Origin: Streptomyces camponoticapitis
GTDB taxonomy: Bacteria; Actinomycetota; Actinomycetes; Streptomycetales; Streptomycetaceae
Reading direction: 5' to 3'
Assembly: GCF_014646115.1 (NCBI RefSeq)
Contig: NZ_BMMV01000024.1
Span: forward strand, 61,901 to 125,900
Length of the DNA: 64,000 nt
A program made the position numbers and the translations under genes. The notes under the pieces are model-generated. The model saw nothing but the letters and a program-made list of their open reading frames with translations. It searched no databases and was not told the DNA's origin. Shown piece by piece: positions 8,350 through 17,731 of this stretch (position 1 is the stretch's first letter; every line of letters starts with the position of its first letter).

Positions 8350-9309
8350 ATGCGGATCGGTTACAAACTCGCCACCGAGGCGTTCGGTCCCGCCGAGCTG
8401 GTCCGGCAGGCGGTACTGGCCGAGCGTGCCGGCTTCGACTTCGTCGAGATCAGCGACCACTTCCATCCGTGGCTCGACAACCAAGGGCATTCGCCCTTCA
8501 CCTGGACGGTGCTGGGCTCGATCGCCGCCAGAACCGAGAGCATCGGGCTGGCGACCGGCGTGACCTGTCCGACCGTCCGCTACCACCCGGCGATCATCGC
8601 CCAGGCGGCGGCGACGCTCGCGCTGCTCTGCGAGGGCCGCTTCGTCCTCGGCGTCGGATCCGGCGAACGCCTCAACGAGCATGTCGTCGGCCCCGGCTTC
8701 CCCCAGGACGTCCGCACCCGCCACGAGCTGCTCCGGGAGGCGCTGGACATCATCCGGCTGCTGTGGAGCGGCGGCTACCGCTCCTACGAGGGCAGACATC
8801 TGCGTGTCGACGACGCGCGGATCTTCGACCTGCCCGACCGTCCTCCGCCGATCGCCGTGGCCGCGAGCGGGCCCTCGTCGGCCCGGATCGCCGCCGAGCT
8901 CGGGGACGCCCTGTTCGCCACCGAGGCGAAGCCGGAGATCGTCCGGCACTATCGCGACGCGGGCGGCGCCGGGCCCCGCTACGCCGAGGTGTCCGTGGCG
9001 TGGGCGGCCGACGAGCACACCGCGGCGCGGGCCGTGCTGGAGACGACGCGCTGGTCGGTGACCGGCTGGAAGGTGATGAGCGAGCTGCCCAACCCGGTCA
9101 ACTTCGAGGCGGCGACGGCCACGGTCCGTGAGGAGGACATCCTCAGGAAGTTCGCCTGCGGGCCCGATCCGGCGCGGTTCGTCGACGCCGCGCGGAGCTA
9201 TGCCGACGCGGGCTTCGACCATCTGGTCCTGATGAACGCGGGGCCCGACCCGGACGGCTTCCTCGACTTCTACACGCGCGAACTCGACGGGCCGCTGCGG
9301 CGGCTGTGA
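8350..9309 (+). CDS. LLM-class F420-dependent oxidoreductase (TIGR03557-like)
   Basis: A 319-residue luciferase-like TIM barrel. It starts MRIGYKLATEAFGPAELV, with FDFVEISDHFHPW, SIGLATGVTCPTVRYHPA and GRFVLGVGSGERLNEHV. This pattern matches the F420-dependent glucose-6-phosphate dehydrogenase-related group of actinobacteria rather than FMN-type monooxygenases. The substrate is not predictable. AAGGG lies 9 bases before the ATG. It reads alone, followed by a 198-base gap containing the rhamnosidase operator. Confidence 0.88.
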   Translation: MRIGYKLATEAFGPAELVRQAVLAERAGFDFVEISDHFHPWLDNQGHSPFTWTVLGSIAARTESIGLATGVTCPTVRYHPAIIAQAAATLALLCEGRFVLGVGSGERLNEHVVGPGFPQDVRTRHELLREALDIIRLLWSGGYRSYEGRHLRVDDARIFDLPDRPPPIAVAASGPSSARIAAELGDALFATEAKPEIVRHYRDAGGAGPRYAEVSVAWAADEHTAARAVLETTRWSVTGWKVMSELPNPVNFEAATATVREEDILRKFACGPDPARFVDAARSYADAGFDHLVLMNAGPDPDGFLDFYTRELDGPLRRL

Positions 9310-9465
9310 ACAACCCGTCTCGCCCTACCTCCCAGCCGTGACCAGTGCGGGCTGCACCGGGGGAAGTGGCTACTGAAAGGGTTCAGCGACGCTGCCCAAT
9401 TCCTCTGTCCGGCGGGGCAATACGCGCGAGACTCCTTGACTGACCGGAGGGCCGCCCCTACTTTC

Positions 9466-9489
9466 CGACAGTGAATCGATTCACTGTCG
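9466..9489. promoter_or_regulatory. Perfect 24-bp palindromic operator upstream of the rhamnosidase
   Basis: Both halves (CGACAGTGAATC) are exact reverse complements with no spacer. The TGAATCGATTCA core has the two-fold, central-CG form of LacI/GalR-family operators. It ends 18 bases before the GTG start, a position suited to blocking transcription. No regulator gene is adjacent; the nearest LacI gene is at 14246-15319. Confidence 0.75.
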
Positions 9490-9507
9490 AATTGTTCTGG
9501 GGTTGAC

Positions 9508-12500
9508 GTGATCAGTAGACGCCGCATGCTCACCACCACGACCGCAGCCGCACTGGGCACCACCCTCGCGACGGCCGCCACGCCGTCGGCACAGGCCGCC
9601 GAGGGGACCCCGGCAGGCGCCGCCGCCGGTCCGGGCCGGGCCGGAGCGCTCCGGGTCGGCTCACCGACCGTCGAGTACGTACGCAATCCGCTTGGCCTCG
9701 ACTCCCCGGAGCCCAGGCTGAGCTGGCCCCTGCTGTCCGACGCGTCCGGCCAGGCACAGAGCGCGTACCAGATCCGGGTCGCCACCCGTCCCGACAGGCT
9801 GGCCGAGCCCGACGTGTGGGACAGCGGCAAGGTCGTGTCGGACCGGTCGGTGCTGGTGCCGTACGCGGGGCCCGAGCTGGGGCCCCTGACGCGGTATCAC
9901 TGGTCGGTCCGGGTCTGGGACACCGCCGGTGAGGTCTCCGGCTGGAGCGAGAGCGCCTGGTGGGAGACCGGGCTGATGAGCACGGCGGCCTGGTCCGCGC
10001 GATGGATCTCCGCACCGGCCTCGCTGACGGCGGCCCCGAGCCTGCGGGGCGCTTCCTGGATCTGGTTCCCCGAGGGCGAACCGACCGACAACCTGCCCGC
10101 CGGGACACGGTGGTTCCGCCGTGCCGTCGACGTCCCGGCCGGTGTCACCGGTGCCCGGCTCGTGGTGGGCGCCGACGACGCGTACACCGTGTACGTGAAC
10201 GGCACCGAGGTGAGCCGGACCGAACCCGACGGGCCCGCCGAGAACTGGCGCCGTCCCGCCGTCGTCGACGTCACGGCCCAACTGCGCCCGGGGGCCAACG
10301 TCGTGGCGGCCTCGGCGGTCAACGCCACAGCGAGTCCCGCCGGTTTCATCGCCGTACTGGAACTCACCTCGGCCGACGGCGCCACCGCCGTCCCCACGGA
10401 CGACGCGTGGCGGACGACGGACCGGGAGCCGTCCGGCGCCGACGGCGCGTGGCGGCAGACCGGTTACGACGACAGCGCGTGGCCCGCCGCCAAGGAGGGC
10501 CCCGCGTGGGGCTCCGGGCCGTGGGGCGCGGTGGCGCCCGCGCTCTTCCCCGCGACCCAGCTGCGGCACGCCTTCCGGCTGGCCGACAAGCCGGTCGCGA
10601 GCGCCCGTCTCCACACCACGGCCCTCGGCCACTACGAGGCGCACCTCAACGGACAGCGGGTCGGCAAGGACCAGTTCGCCCCCGGGTGGACCGACTACCG
10701 CCGGCGGGTGCAGTACCAGACGTACGACGTCACCGCGCTGGTCCGGCGGGGCGCCAACGCGCTCGGCGCGCATCTCGCGCTCGGCTGGTACGGCGGCAAC
10801 CTCGGCATGTTCGGACCGCACCACTACGGCGACCGGCCCGCGCTGCTGGCCCAGTTGGAGGTCACGTACAAGGACGGGACGAGTGAGCGGGTCGTGTCGG
10901 GGGACGGCTGGCGCGCCGCCGCCGGGCCCATCGTGTCGTCCGACATGCAGGCGGGCGAGGAGTACGACGCCCGGCTGGAGACCAGGGGCTGGACGTCACC
11001 CGGCTTCGACGACGCGGGCTGGCTCGCGGCCGAGCCGGTCGACGGTGTGGAGACGGAGATCGTCGCGGAGCTGGACGCCCCGGTGCGCATCATGAAGGAG
11101 CTGCCCGCCAAGACGGTCACCCGCGTCGCTCCGGGGGTCTTCGTCTTCGACCTCGGCCAGAACATGGTGGGTTCGGTACGGCTCCGGGTGTCGGGCGAGG
11201 CGGGCACGACCGTGAAGCTGCGGCACGCCGAGGTGCTGAACCCGGACGGCTCGGTCTACACCGCCAACCTCCGTTCGGCGCGCGCCACGGACACCTACAC
11301 CCTCAGGGGCGGGGGCGAGGAGACGTTCGAACCGCGCTTCACCTTCCACGGTTTCCGCTACGTCGAGGTCACCGGTTTCCCGGGCACCCCGCGCGCGAGC
11401 GCGGTCACCGGCCGGGTCATGCACACCTCCGCGCCGTTCACCTTCGAGTTCGAGTCCGACGTCCCCATGCTCAACCAGCTGCACAGCAACATCACTTGGG
11501 GCCAGCGCGGCAACTTCCTCTCCATTCCCACCGACACACCGGCCCGGGACGAACGGCTCGGCTGGACCGGTGACATCAATGTCTTCGCCCCCACCGCCAC
11601 GTACGTCATGGAGTCCGCGCGATTCCTCACCAAGTGGCTCCAGGACCTGCGGGACGCGCAGACCGACGCGGGCTCGTTCACCCATGTCGCCCCGGACATC
11701 GGCAACGTCGGGGACGGCTCGGCCGGTTGGGGCGACGCCGGTGTCACGGTCCCCTGGGCGCTGTACCAGGCCTACGGCGACGAGCGGATTCTCGAACTGT
11801 CGTGGGACTCGCTGGTCAAGTGGCTGGACTATCTGCGCGCGCACAGTGACGGCCTGCTGCGTCCCGCGGACGGTTTCGGCGACTGGCTCAACATCGAGGA
11901 CGAGACGCCGAAGGACGTCATCGGCACGGCCTACTTCGCGCACGTCGCGGATCTCACCGCGCGCGTCGCCCGGGTGCTGGGCAAGGACCCGGCACCGTAC
12001 GACACCCTGTTCGGCCAGGTCCGCGACGCGTTCCGGGCGGCGTACGTGACGGTGGACGGCAGGGTGAAGGGCGACACGCAGACGGCCTATGTGCTCGCCC
12101 TGTCCATGGATCTGCTGCCGGAGCCGGCCCGGAAGCCCGCCGCGGACCGGCTGGTCGCGCTGATCAAGGCGAAGGACTGGCATCTGTCGACCGGCTTCCT
12201 CGGTACGCCCCGGCTGCTGCCGGTGCTCACCGCCACCGGCCACACCGATGTCGCCTACCGGCTGCTGCACCGGCGCACCTTCCCCGGCTGGGGATACCAG
12301 ATCGAGAACGGCGCGACCACGATGTGGGAGCGCTGGGACTCGATCAGGCCGGACGGCAGTTTCCAGGACGCCGGGATGAACTCCTTCAACCACTACGCGT
12401 ACGGGTCGGTCGGCGAGTGGATGTACGCGAACGTCGCGGGCATCGCGCCGGGCCGGCCCGGGTTCAAGGAGATCGTGATCAGGCCGCGCCCCGGTGGTGA

Positions 12501-12738
12501 GGTGAGGCGCGCCGGGGGCCGTTACGCGTCGGTGTACGGACCGATCACCACCCGCTGGGAGTCCGGGCGCGGCGGCTTCGAGCTGGAGTGCTCGGTGCCG
12601 CCCAACACCACGGCGGAGGTGTGGGTGCCGGCGCGGAGGGCGGGCGACGTCAGGCAGAAGGGTGCGAGGTTCCTGCGGATGGAGGACGGGTGCGCGGTGT
12701 ACGCGGTGGCGTCGGGCCACCACCGGTTCACCGCCTGA
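9508..12738 (+). CDS. Tat-exported alpha-L-rhamnosidase, GH78
   Basis: 1076 residues. The Tat signal is SRRRMLTTTTAAALG with an AQA cleavage site near residue 31. N-terminal fibronectin-like and beta-sandwich domains follow (YQIRVATRPDRLAEPDVWDSG, then a lectin-like insert at about 170-300), and then the GH78 (alpha/alpha)6 barrel. The barrel has DERLGWTGDINVFAPTA, where general-acid region residues lie, and TMWERWDSI, which carries the conserved base Glu; a C-terminal beta domain (GGRYASVYGPITTRWE) completes it. The enzyme removes terminal L-rhamnose from plant glycosides or pectic side chains outside the cell. The start is GTG, and the gene is preceded by the 24-bp palindrome and followed by a strong terminator. 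Confidence 0.94.
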   Translation: MISRRRMLTTTTAAALGTTLATAATPSAQAAEGTPAGAAAGPGRAGALRVGSPTVEYVRNPLGLDSPEPRLSWPLLSDASGQAQSAYQIRVATRPDRLAEPDVWDSGKVVSDRSVLVPYAGPELGPLTRYHWSVRVWDTAGEVSGWSESAWWETGLMSTAAWSARWISAPASLTAAPSLRGASWIWFPEGEPTDNLPAGTRWFRRAVDVPAGVTGARLVVGADDAYTVYVNGTEVSRTEPDGPAENWRRPAVVDVTAQLRPGANVVAASAVNATASPAGFIAVLELTSADGATAVPTDDAWRTTDREPSGADGAWRQTGYDDSAWPAAKEGPAWGSGPWGAVAPALFPATQLRHAFRLADKPVASARLHTTALGHYEAHLNGQRVGKDQFAPGWTDYRRRVQYQTYDVTALVRRGANALGAHLALGWYGGNLGMFGPHHYGDRPALLAQLEVTYKDGTSERVVSGDGWRAAAGPIVSSDMQAGEEYDARLETRGWTSPGFDDAGWLAAEPVDGVETEIVAELDAPVRIMKELPAKTVTRVAPGVFVFDLGQNMVGSVRLRVSGEAGTTVKLRHAEVLNPDGSVYTANLRSARATDTYTLRGGGEETFEPRFTFHGFRYVEVTGFPGTPRASAVTGRVMHTSAPFTFEFESDVPMLNQLHSNITWGQRGNFLSIPTDTPARDERLGWTGDINVFAPTATYVMESARFLTKWLQDLRDAQTDAGSFTHVAPDIGNVGDGSAGWGDAGVTVPWALYQAYGDERILELSWDSLVKWLDYLRAHSDGLLRPADGFGDWLNIEDETPKDVIGTAYFAHVADLTARVARVLGKDPAPYDTLFGQVRDAFRAAYVTVDGRVKGDTQTAYVLALSMDLLPEPARKPAADRLVALIKAKDWHLSTGFLGTPRLLPVLTATGHTDVAYRLLHRRTFPGWGYQIENGATTMWERWDSIRPDGSFQDAGMNSFNHYAYGSVGEWMYANVAGIAPGRPGFKEIVIRPRPGGEVRRAGGRYASVYGPITTRWESGRGGFELECSVPPNTTAEVWVPARRAGDVRQKGARFLRMEDGCAVYAVASGHHRFTA

Positions 12739-12756
12739 TCCCGCGCGGTCCTCGGT

Positions 12757-12798
12757 GAGCCGGCCGGGTACGGGAGGCTTCCCGTACCCGGCCGGCTC
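12757..12798. terminator. Bidirectional hairpin terminator
   Basis: A perfect 19-bp stem (12757-12775 with 12780-12798) with a four-base loop, between the convergent rhamnosidase and NADH dehydrogenase genes. There is no T-run, as is usual in Streptomyces. Confidence 0.9.
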
Positions 12799-12811
12799 CG
12801 CCCGCTTCCCG

Positions 12812-14182
12812 TCAGCCGCGCGCGATCAGTGTCCGCGCGTGCTCACGTACCTGGTCCGGTGTCAGATAGGCGTCCGTGTACTCGAAGTCGTGCAGGGTCG
12901 CCGGCTTCTGTGCCTGGAACCCGGTCCGTACGAAGTCGTCCCCGGCGACCGCGTTGAGCACCCAGTTGGTCAGCACGCGCGCCTTGGCGACGTTGGTCTG
13001 CAGCGCCGACCAGTGGTAGCCGCGGGCGACGGCCTGGGCCGGCATCCCGCGCAGTTCGACACCCATCGGCTTGGAGACGGCGTCCCTGCCGCCGAGATCC
13101 ACGACGAGCCCCAGGTCCTTGTGCTCGTACCGCCGCAGCGGCTGACGGCGCACCGCGGCGATGACATTGTCCGCCGCCGTTCGGCCCTGCCTCAGCGCGT
13201 GCTGGGCGGTGGGCGGGCAGATCGCGTCGCCGCCCTTCGTCAGGTCCGGGGCGGCCGCGGCGTCGCCGAGGGCGAAGACGCCGTCGAGCGCCGTGACCCG
13301 CAGCTCGGGCGAGACCACGAGCCGGCCGCGCACCTTGTCGGCGTCGAACGTGCTGACCAGCGGGCTGGCGGCAACGCCCGCCGTCCAGATGAGCGTGCGG
13401 CAGGGCAGCACCCGGCCGTCGGTGAAGGTCACCTCCTCGGGCCCGGCCTTGGCGACCGACACCCCGAGCGACACCTCGATCCCCCGCTTGCGGAGGATGC
13501 CCAGAGCGGTCCTTCCGAGCCTGTCGCCGAGTTCGGGCATGAGTTTCGGGGCGATGTCGATCAGGTGCCACTTGATCTGCTTCGGGTCCAGCCGCGGATA
13601 GCGCCGCAGCGCGTGGTCGGTGAGACGTTGGAGCGAGGCGGCCGTCTCCGTACCCGCGTAGCCGCCGCCGACCACGACGAACCGGAGCCGCGACTCACGC
13701 TCCCTCTCGTCCGCGCTGGCATCCGCGAGGTCGAGTTGCGCGATGACGTGGTCACGGATGTAGGCGGCCTCGGCGAGCGTCTTCATGCCGCGCGCGTTGT
13801 CGAGGAGCCCGGGGATGTCGAATGTGCGGGTGATGCTGCCGGGGGCCAGCACGATGTAGTCGTAGGGCAGGTCGACGATCTCGCCGGTGATCTTCCGGAC
13901 GACGCAGATCTTCGCCTTCGGGTCCACTCCGATGGCCCCGCCGGGGACGATCCGGGTGCGGTGCTTCTTGCTGCGGCGCAAGGAGACCGCGACCGACTGC
14001 GGAGTCAGGACTCCCGAGGCCACCTGAGGCAGCAACGGCAGATAGAGCTGGTACGAGAACGGCGTGACCAGGCAGATCTCCGCTTCTCCCGGCACCAGTT
14101 TCCGCTCCAGGCGGCGTACGCACGCCACCCCGGCGAAGCCTGCTCCCACTACGAGAATCCTCGGTCGTGCCACGGTGTCCAT
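12812..14182 (-). CDS. ndh: Type II NADH dehydrogenase (NDH-2)
   Basis: 456 residues. The FAD dinucleotide fold is at the N-terminus (ILVVGAGFAGVACVRRLE), the NAD fold in the middle (FVVVGGGYAGTETAASL), and the flavin-binding strand follows (LDGVFALGDAAA). Near the C-terminus an amphipathic region (YHWSALQTNVAKARVLTNWVLN) would anchor it to the membrane face. NDH-2 oxidises NADH and reduces menaquinone without pumping protons. It is monocistronic and convergent with the rhamnosidase. Distant relatives include other pyridine nucleotide-disulphide oxidoreductases, but the length and C-terminus fit NDH-2. Confidence 0.88.
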   Translation of the reverse strand: MDTVARPRILVVGAGFAGVACVRRLERKLVPGEAEICLVTPFSYQLYLPLLPQVASGVLTPQSVAVSLRRSKKHRTRIVPGGAIGVDPKAKICVVRKITGEIVDLPYDYIVLAPGSITRTFDIPGLLDNARGMKTLAEAAYIRDHVIAQLDLADASADERERESRLRFVVVGGGYAGTETAASLQRLTDHALRRYPRLDPKQIKWHLIDIAPKLMPELGDRLGRTALGILRKRGIEVSLGVSVAKAGPEEVTFTDGRVLPCRTLIWTAGVAASPLVSTFDADKVRGRLVVSPELRVTALDGVFALGDAAAAPDLTKGGDAICPPTAQHALRQGRTAADNVIAAVRRQPLRRYEHKDLGLVVDLGGRDAVSKPMGVELRGMPAQAVARGYHWSALQTNVAKARVLTNWVLNAVAGDDFVRTGFQAQKPATLHDFEYTDAYLTPDQVREHARTLIARG

Positions 14183-14245
14183 CCCTTCCCGGTCCTGCTG
14201 GGTCGCCTTTCACCTTCCCCGGGTCCGGTTTCTCTCACGGGGGAT

Positions 14246-15319
14246 TCACTCCGTCGCGGACTTCACCACCGCCGTGCTGTTCCTGACGACCAGACGCGTG
14301 CCGAACTCGATCCGGGTATCGGCCTGGTCGGGACGGGCGTCCGGGCGGCCGTCGGGCCGGGGGCCGCCGCTCTGGTACGCCTTCCGCAGCCGCAGGAGCA
14401 TCTGGGCGGCCTCCTCGGCCATCTCCACCAGTGGCTGGTGCACGGTGGTGAGCGCGGGGCTCGACCACTGGGCGAGCGGGATGTCGTCGTACCCGACCAC
14501 GGAGAGATCCTCCGGCACCTGGACGCCGAGCACCCGCGCCGCCTCCAGTACGCCGAGCGCCTGGAGGTCGCTCCCGGCGAAGATGGCGGTCGGCGGTTCG
14601 CGGAGCCGGAGCAGTTCCATCGCGTGGTCGTAGCCGGCCTGGACATGGAAGTCGCCGAATCGTACGAGGCGGTGGTCGACCTCCACACCGGCCATCGCCA
14701 TCGCCGAGCGGAAGCCGTCCAGGCGGGCGAGGGAGCAGAGCATGTCCTCGGGGCCGGTGACGACCGCGATGTCCCGGTGCCCGAGGTCGAGCAGATGGCG
14801 GGTGGCGGCAAGTCCGCCGGCCCAGTTGGCCGATCCCACGGAGGGGACGTCGGGTTCCGGATCGCCGGCCGGGTCGATGATCACGAACGGGATGGCGCGT
14901 GACCACAGCTTCTTCTTGAGCTCGTCGGGGAGGGTGGAGAAGACCAGCACCACACCGAGCGGGCGGCGGCGCAGGACCCCTTCCACCCACTCGGCTCCCG
15001 GGGAGTGCCGGGTCCCGGTCTCGGTGAGTACGACGCTGACCCCGGCGCTCTTGGCGACGTTCTGCATGCCCCGGATGAGCTCCATCGACCAGGCGCTGTC
15101 CAGCTCGTGGAAGACGATCTCGATGAGCGGCGCCTCGGGGAGGGACGCCGAGGAGCGCCGGTAGCCGTGCGCCTCCAGCAGCTCCTCGACCTTGACGCGC
15201 GTCGGAGCCGAGACATCGGGGCGCCCGTTGAGCACCTTCGAAACTGTCGAAAGGGAAACACCCGCCTGGGTGGCCACCTGAGCGAGGGTGACTCGCCCCG
15301 TACTCCTGTCGTCTCGCAT
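14246..15319 (-). CDS. bxlR: LacI-family repressor of the xylobiose-like operon (BxlR-like)
   Basis: 357 residues. The LacI HTH lies at about residues 11-32 (LAQVATQAGVSLSTVSKVLNG) with hinge helix KVEELLEAHGYRR. A periplasmic-binding-like effector domain follows (IEIVFHELDSAWSMELIRGM, VVTGPEDMLCSLARLDGF, EDLSVVGYDDIPLAQWSSP). The ATG at 15319 is chosen because the HTH begins 10 residues in; a longer in-frame start at 15433 would run back through the promoter. It is divergent from the sugar ABC operon and presumably represses it in the absence of an oligosaccharide. The symbol is inferred from gene order, not proven. Confidence 0.85.
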   Translation of the reverse strand: MRDDRSTGRVTLAQVATQAGVSLSTVSKVLNGRPDVSAPTRVKVEELLEAHGYRRSSASLPEAPLIEIVFHELDSAWSMELIRGMQNVAKSAGVSVVLTETGTRHSPGAEWVEGVLRRRPLGVVLVFSTLPDELKKKLWSRAIPFVIIDPAGDPEPDVPSVGSANWAGGLAATRHLLDLGHRDIAVVTGPEDMLCSLARLDGFRSAMAMAGVEVDHRLVRFGDFHVQAGYDHAMELLRLREPPTAIFAGSDLQALGVLEAARVLGVQVPEDLSVVGYDDIPLAQWSSPALTTVHQPLVEMAEEAAQMLLRLRKAYQSGGPRPDGRPDARPDQADTRIEFGTRLVVRNSTAVVKSATE

Positions 15320-15421
15320 GGACTGAAGGATAAGGCACGGCGTTGTGTAACGGTTTCGCCGAGTGATGACATCGATGTTGACCGGCACTTGAGGGCACCT
15401 TACGGTCGCACCCCAACAGAG

Positions 15422-15449
15422 ACTTTCGGGCAAATTACCGATACTTTCG
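15422..15449. promoter_or_regulatory. Direct ACTTTCG repeats before the sugar-binding protein gene
   Basis: ACTTTCG occurs at 15422-15428 and again at 15443-15449, two helical turns apart (21 bases start to start). The second copy runs into the GAGAGG ribosome site. A related TTCGAAACTGTCGAAAG stretch lies inside the lacI gene near 15238. These CGAAAGT-type half-sites are candidate binding sites for the divergent LacI regulator. Confidence 0.45.
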
Positions 15450-15461
15450 AGAGGTCGACCG

Positions 15462-16763
15462 ATGAAGACACGCGCACGGTTCCGTCGAGCCGTCGCAGGC
15501 GGCGCGGCACTGGTTCTGAGTCTGGGCCTGGCTGCCTGCGGCAGCGGCGGCTCATCCTCCGGCGATTCGGACGAGTTCCACGTACTGGTCTACGGCGATG
15601 CCACGAACCGGGTGGAGGAGCGGATCGTCGCCACCTTCAACAAGACCTCCGAGGTCAAGGCCGTCCTGGACACCGTCCCCGGGGCCGACTACCAGCAGAA
15701 GCTCCAGACGGTCATCAACACCCCGCAGGCGCCCGACGTGTTCTTCAACTGGGGCGGCGGGAGCATCTCGCCCTTCGTCGAGGCGGATCTGCTGCTGCCG
15801 CTCGACGACATGATCAAGAACGAGCCGGGGCTGAAGTCGAACTTCCTCCCGTCGGTCTTCGAAACCGCGCAGGTCGACGGCAAGACGTACGGCGTGCCGA
15901 TGCGCGGCACCCAGCCGGTGCTGCTCTTCCACAACAAGAAGGTGCTCGCCGACGCCGGCGTCGAGCCGCCCCGCACCTGGGACGACCTGCTGGCCGCCGT
16001 GAAGACCCTGAAGGCCGAGGGCGTCACGCCCATCGCTCTCGGCGGCGGCGACAGGTGGACCACGATGATGTGGTTCGAGTATCTGTACGACCGCGTCGCG
16101 GGCCCCGAGCTGTTCAAGAGCGCCCTGGCCGGCGACAAGGAGGTCTGGGAGAGCGCCGACAGCAGGAAGGCGCTGGACATGCTGAAGGAGCTCATCGACG
16201 CGGGCGCCTTCGGGACCAACTACGACTCGGTCAAATTCACCGACGGCGGCTCCCCCGCCCTGCTTTCGAGCGGCAAGGCGGCCTTCGAGCTGATGGGTTC
16301 GTGGGCGTACTCCACCCAGCAGGACGCGGACCCCGACTTCGCCAAGAACGATCTCGGTTACGGTGCCTTCCCGAGCGTCGAGGGCGGCAAGGGCGACGCG
16401 GCCAACCTGGTCGGCAACACCAACAACTTCTACTCGGTCCGCAAGTCGACCGAACACGCCGACGCGATAGCCGAGTTCCTGCAGCTCATGTACTCGGACG
16501 AGTTCGTCGAGTCGCAGCTGGCGATCGGCAATCTGCCGACCACCACCAACACCGCGAAGTTCCTGGACGCCGCCGACAACCCGGAGTACCTGAAGTACCA
16601 GTACGACCTGGTGGACAAGGCGCCGGCGTTCCAGCTGTCGTGGGACCAGGCGTACCCCCCGAAGAACATGACGCCCATCTATGTGGCGGTCCAGCAGTTC
16701 TTCAACGGGCAGCTCGACGCGGACGGCTTCATCAAGGCCATGCAAGCCCTCACGACCGCCTGA
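15462..16763 (+). CDS. bxlE: ABC sugar-binding lipoprotein (xylobiose-type)
   Basis: 433 residues of a cluster B extracellular solute-binding protein. The lipoprotein signal is LSLGLAACGSGG, with the acylated Cys at about 26. The mature domain has typical features: VEERIVATFNKTSEVKAVLD, KTYGVPMRGTQPVLLFHNKKV, and AAFELMGSWAYSTQQ near the C-lobe. RBS GAGAGG lies 7 bases before the ATG. It is the first gene of an operon with two permeases and a GH3 glycosidase, matching the gene order of Streptomyces bxlEFGA for xylobiose uptake. No ATPase is present; Streptomyces sugar importers usually borrow the shared MsiK ATPase. The xylobiose specificity is inferred from the operon only. Confidence 0.9.
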   Translation: MKTRARFRRAVAGGAALVLSLGLAACGSGGSSSGDSDEFHVLVYGDATNRVEERIVATFNKTSEVKAVLDTVPGADYQQKLQTVINTPQAPDVFFNWGGGSISPFVEADLLLPLDDMIKNEPGLKSNFLPSVFETAQVDGKTYGVPMRGTQPVLLFHNKKVLADAGVEPPRTWDDLLAAVKTLKAEGVTPIALGGGDRWTTMMWFEYLYDRVAGPELFKSALAGDKEVWESADSRKALDMLKELIDAGAFGTNYDSVKFTDGGSPALLSSGKAAFELMGSWAYSTQQDADPDFAKNDLGYGAFPSVEGGKGDAANLVGNTNNFYSVRKSTEHADAIAEFLQLMYSDEFVESQLAIGNLPTTTNTAKFLDAADNPEYLKYQYDLVDKAPAFQLSWDQAYPPKNMTPIYVAVQQFFNGQLDADGFIKAMQALTTA

Positions 16764-16777
16764 GAGGGACGTCCTTC

Positions 16778-17731
16778 ATGGTTTCTCTGACCGCTCCCGT
16801 AGCGAAGGACGGGCACCGGCCCGCCCGGACCTCGGGGCCGGCCGGTCCCGCGGCCCGCCGCCGGACCGGCCGGCCCGGTATCGGCTGGGCGCTGCCCGCC
16901 GTCGTGTTCTTCGCGCTGTTCGCCGTCGTGCCGCTGGTACTGGTGGCCGTCCTGTCCTTCACCACCTGGTCGGGTCTGGGCTCACCGGAGTTCGCCGGTT
17001 TCGACAACTGGGTCACGCTGTTCCACGACCCGGTGATGATCAAGAGTCTGTGGCTGAGCGTGCTGCTCACCGTGCTGGGGGTGGTGGTCCAGACCCCGCT
17101 GAGCATCCTGCTCGGGGTCTGGGCCGCGGGCCCGCAGCGCAACCGGGCCGTGCTGTCGGCGGTCTTCTTCGTCCCGCTGCTGCTGTCCGCGACCGCGGTC
17201 TCGGTGCTGTGGCGGGCGCTGCTCGACCCGAACTTCGGGGTCCCCTCGCAGGCGGCCTGGCTCTTCGGGGACGGCAACCTCCTCGGCAGCCGTACGGGAG
17301 CCATCTCCGTACTGGTCCTGGTGAGCGCCTGGCAGTTCACCCCGCTGCACGCGCTGATCTACCAGGGCGCGACGCGCGCCATCCCGGCGGTCCTCTACCA
17401 GGCGGCGGAGATCGACGGCGCCGGGCGGGTGCGCCAGTTCTTCCACATCACCCTGCCGCAGCTGCGCAACTCCATCATCACGTCGGTGATCCTGATGGTC
17501 GTCGGGGGTCTCACCACCTTCGACACGGTGCTGATCCTCACCCAGGGCGGACCGGGCACCGACACCACCATCAGCGCCTACTACATGTACCAGAAGGCAT
17601 TCAAGGGCTTCGAGTTCGGCGCGGGCGCGGCCATCGCGCTGCTGCTCGTCCTGGTGGCCACGGCCGTCTCGCTGGTCGTGGTGCGGGTCTCCGGCTACGA
17701 CCGGATGGCCGGCACCAAGGAAGGCATGTGA
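16778..17731 (+). CDS. bxlF: ABC sugar transporter permease (MalF type)
   Basis: 317 residues, six membrane segments starting at about residue 33 (IGWALPAVVFFALFAVVPLV). The cytoplasmic EAA loop is present as AAEIDGAGRVRQFFHITLPQL, the contact site for the ATPase. The MalF-type ILTQGGPGTDT segment follows. ATG 16778 lies 14 bases after the binding-protein stop, and its own stop overlaps the next ATG (TGATG), so translation is coupled. Confidence 0.92.
   Translation: MVSLTAPVAKDGHRPARTSGPAGPAARRRTGRPGIGWALPAVVFFALFAVVPLVLVAVLSFTTWSGLGSPEFAGFDNWVTLFHDPVMIKSLWLSVLLTVLGVVVQTPLSILLGVWAAGPQRNRAVLSAVFFVPLLLSATAVSVLWRALLDPNFGVPSQAAWLFGDGNLLGSRTGAISVLVLVSAWQFTPLHALIYQGATRAIPAVLYQAAEIDGAGRVRQFFHITLPQLRNSIITSVILMVVGGLTTFDTVLILTQGGPGTDTTISAYYMYQKAFKGFEFGAGAAIALLLVLVATAVSLVVVRVSGYDRMAGTKEGM

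Noticed and set aside
15005..17731. A 908-codon frame leading into the first permease
   Set aside because: Its first two thirds lie across the lacI gene and the binding-protein gene in a wrong frame; the true permease start is 16778.
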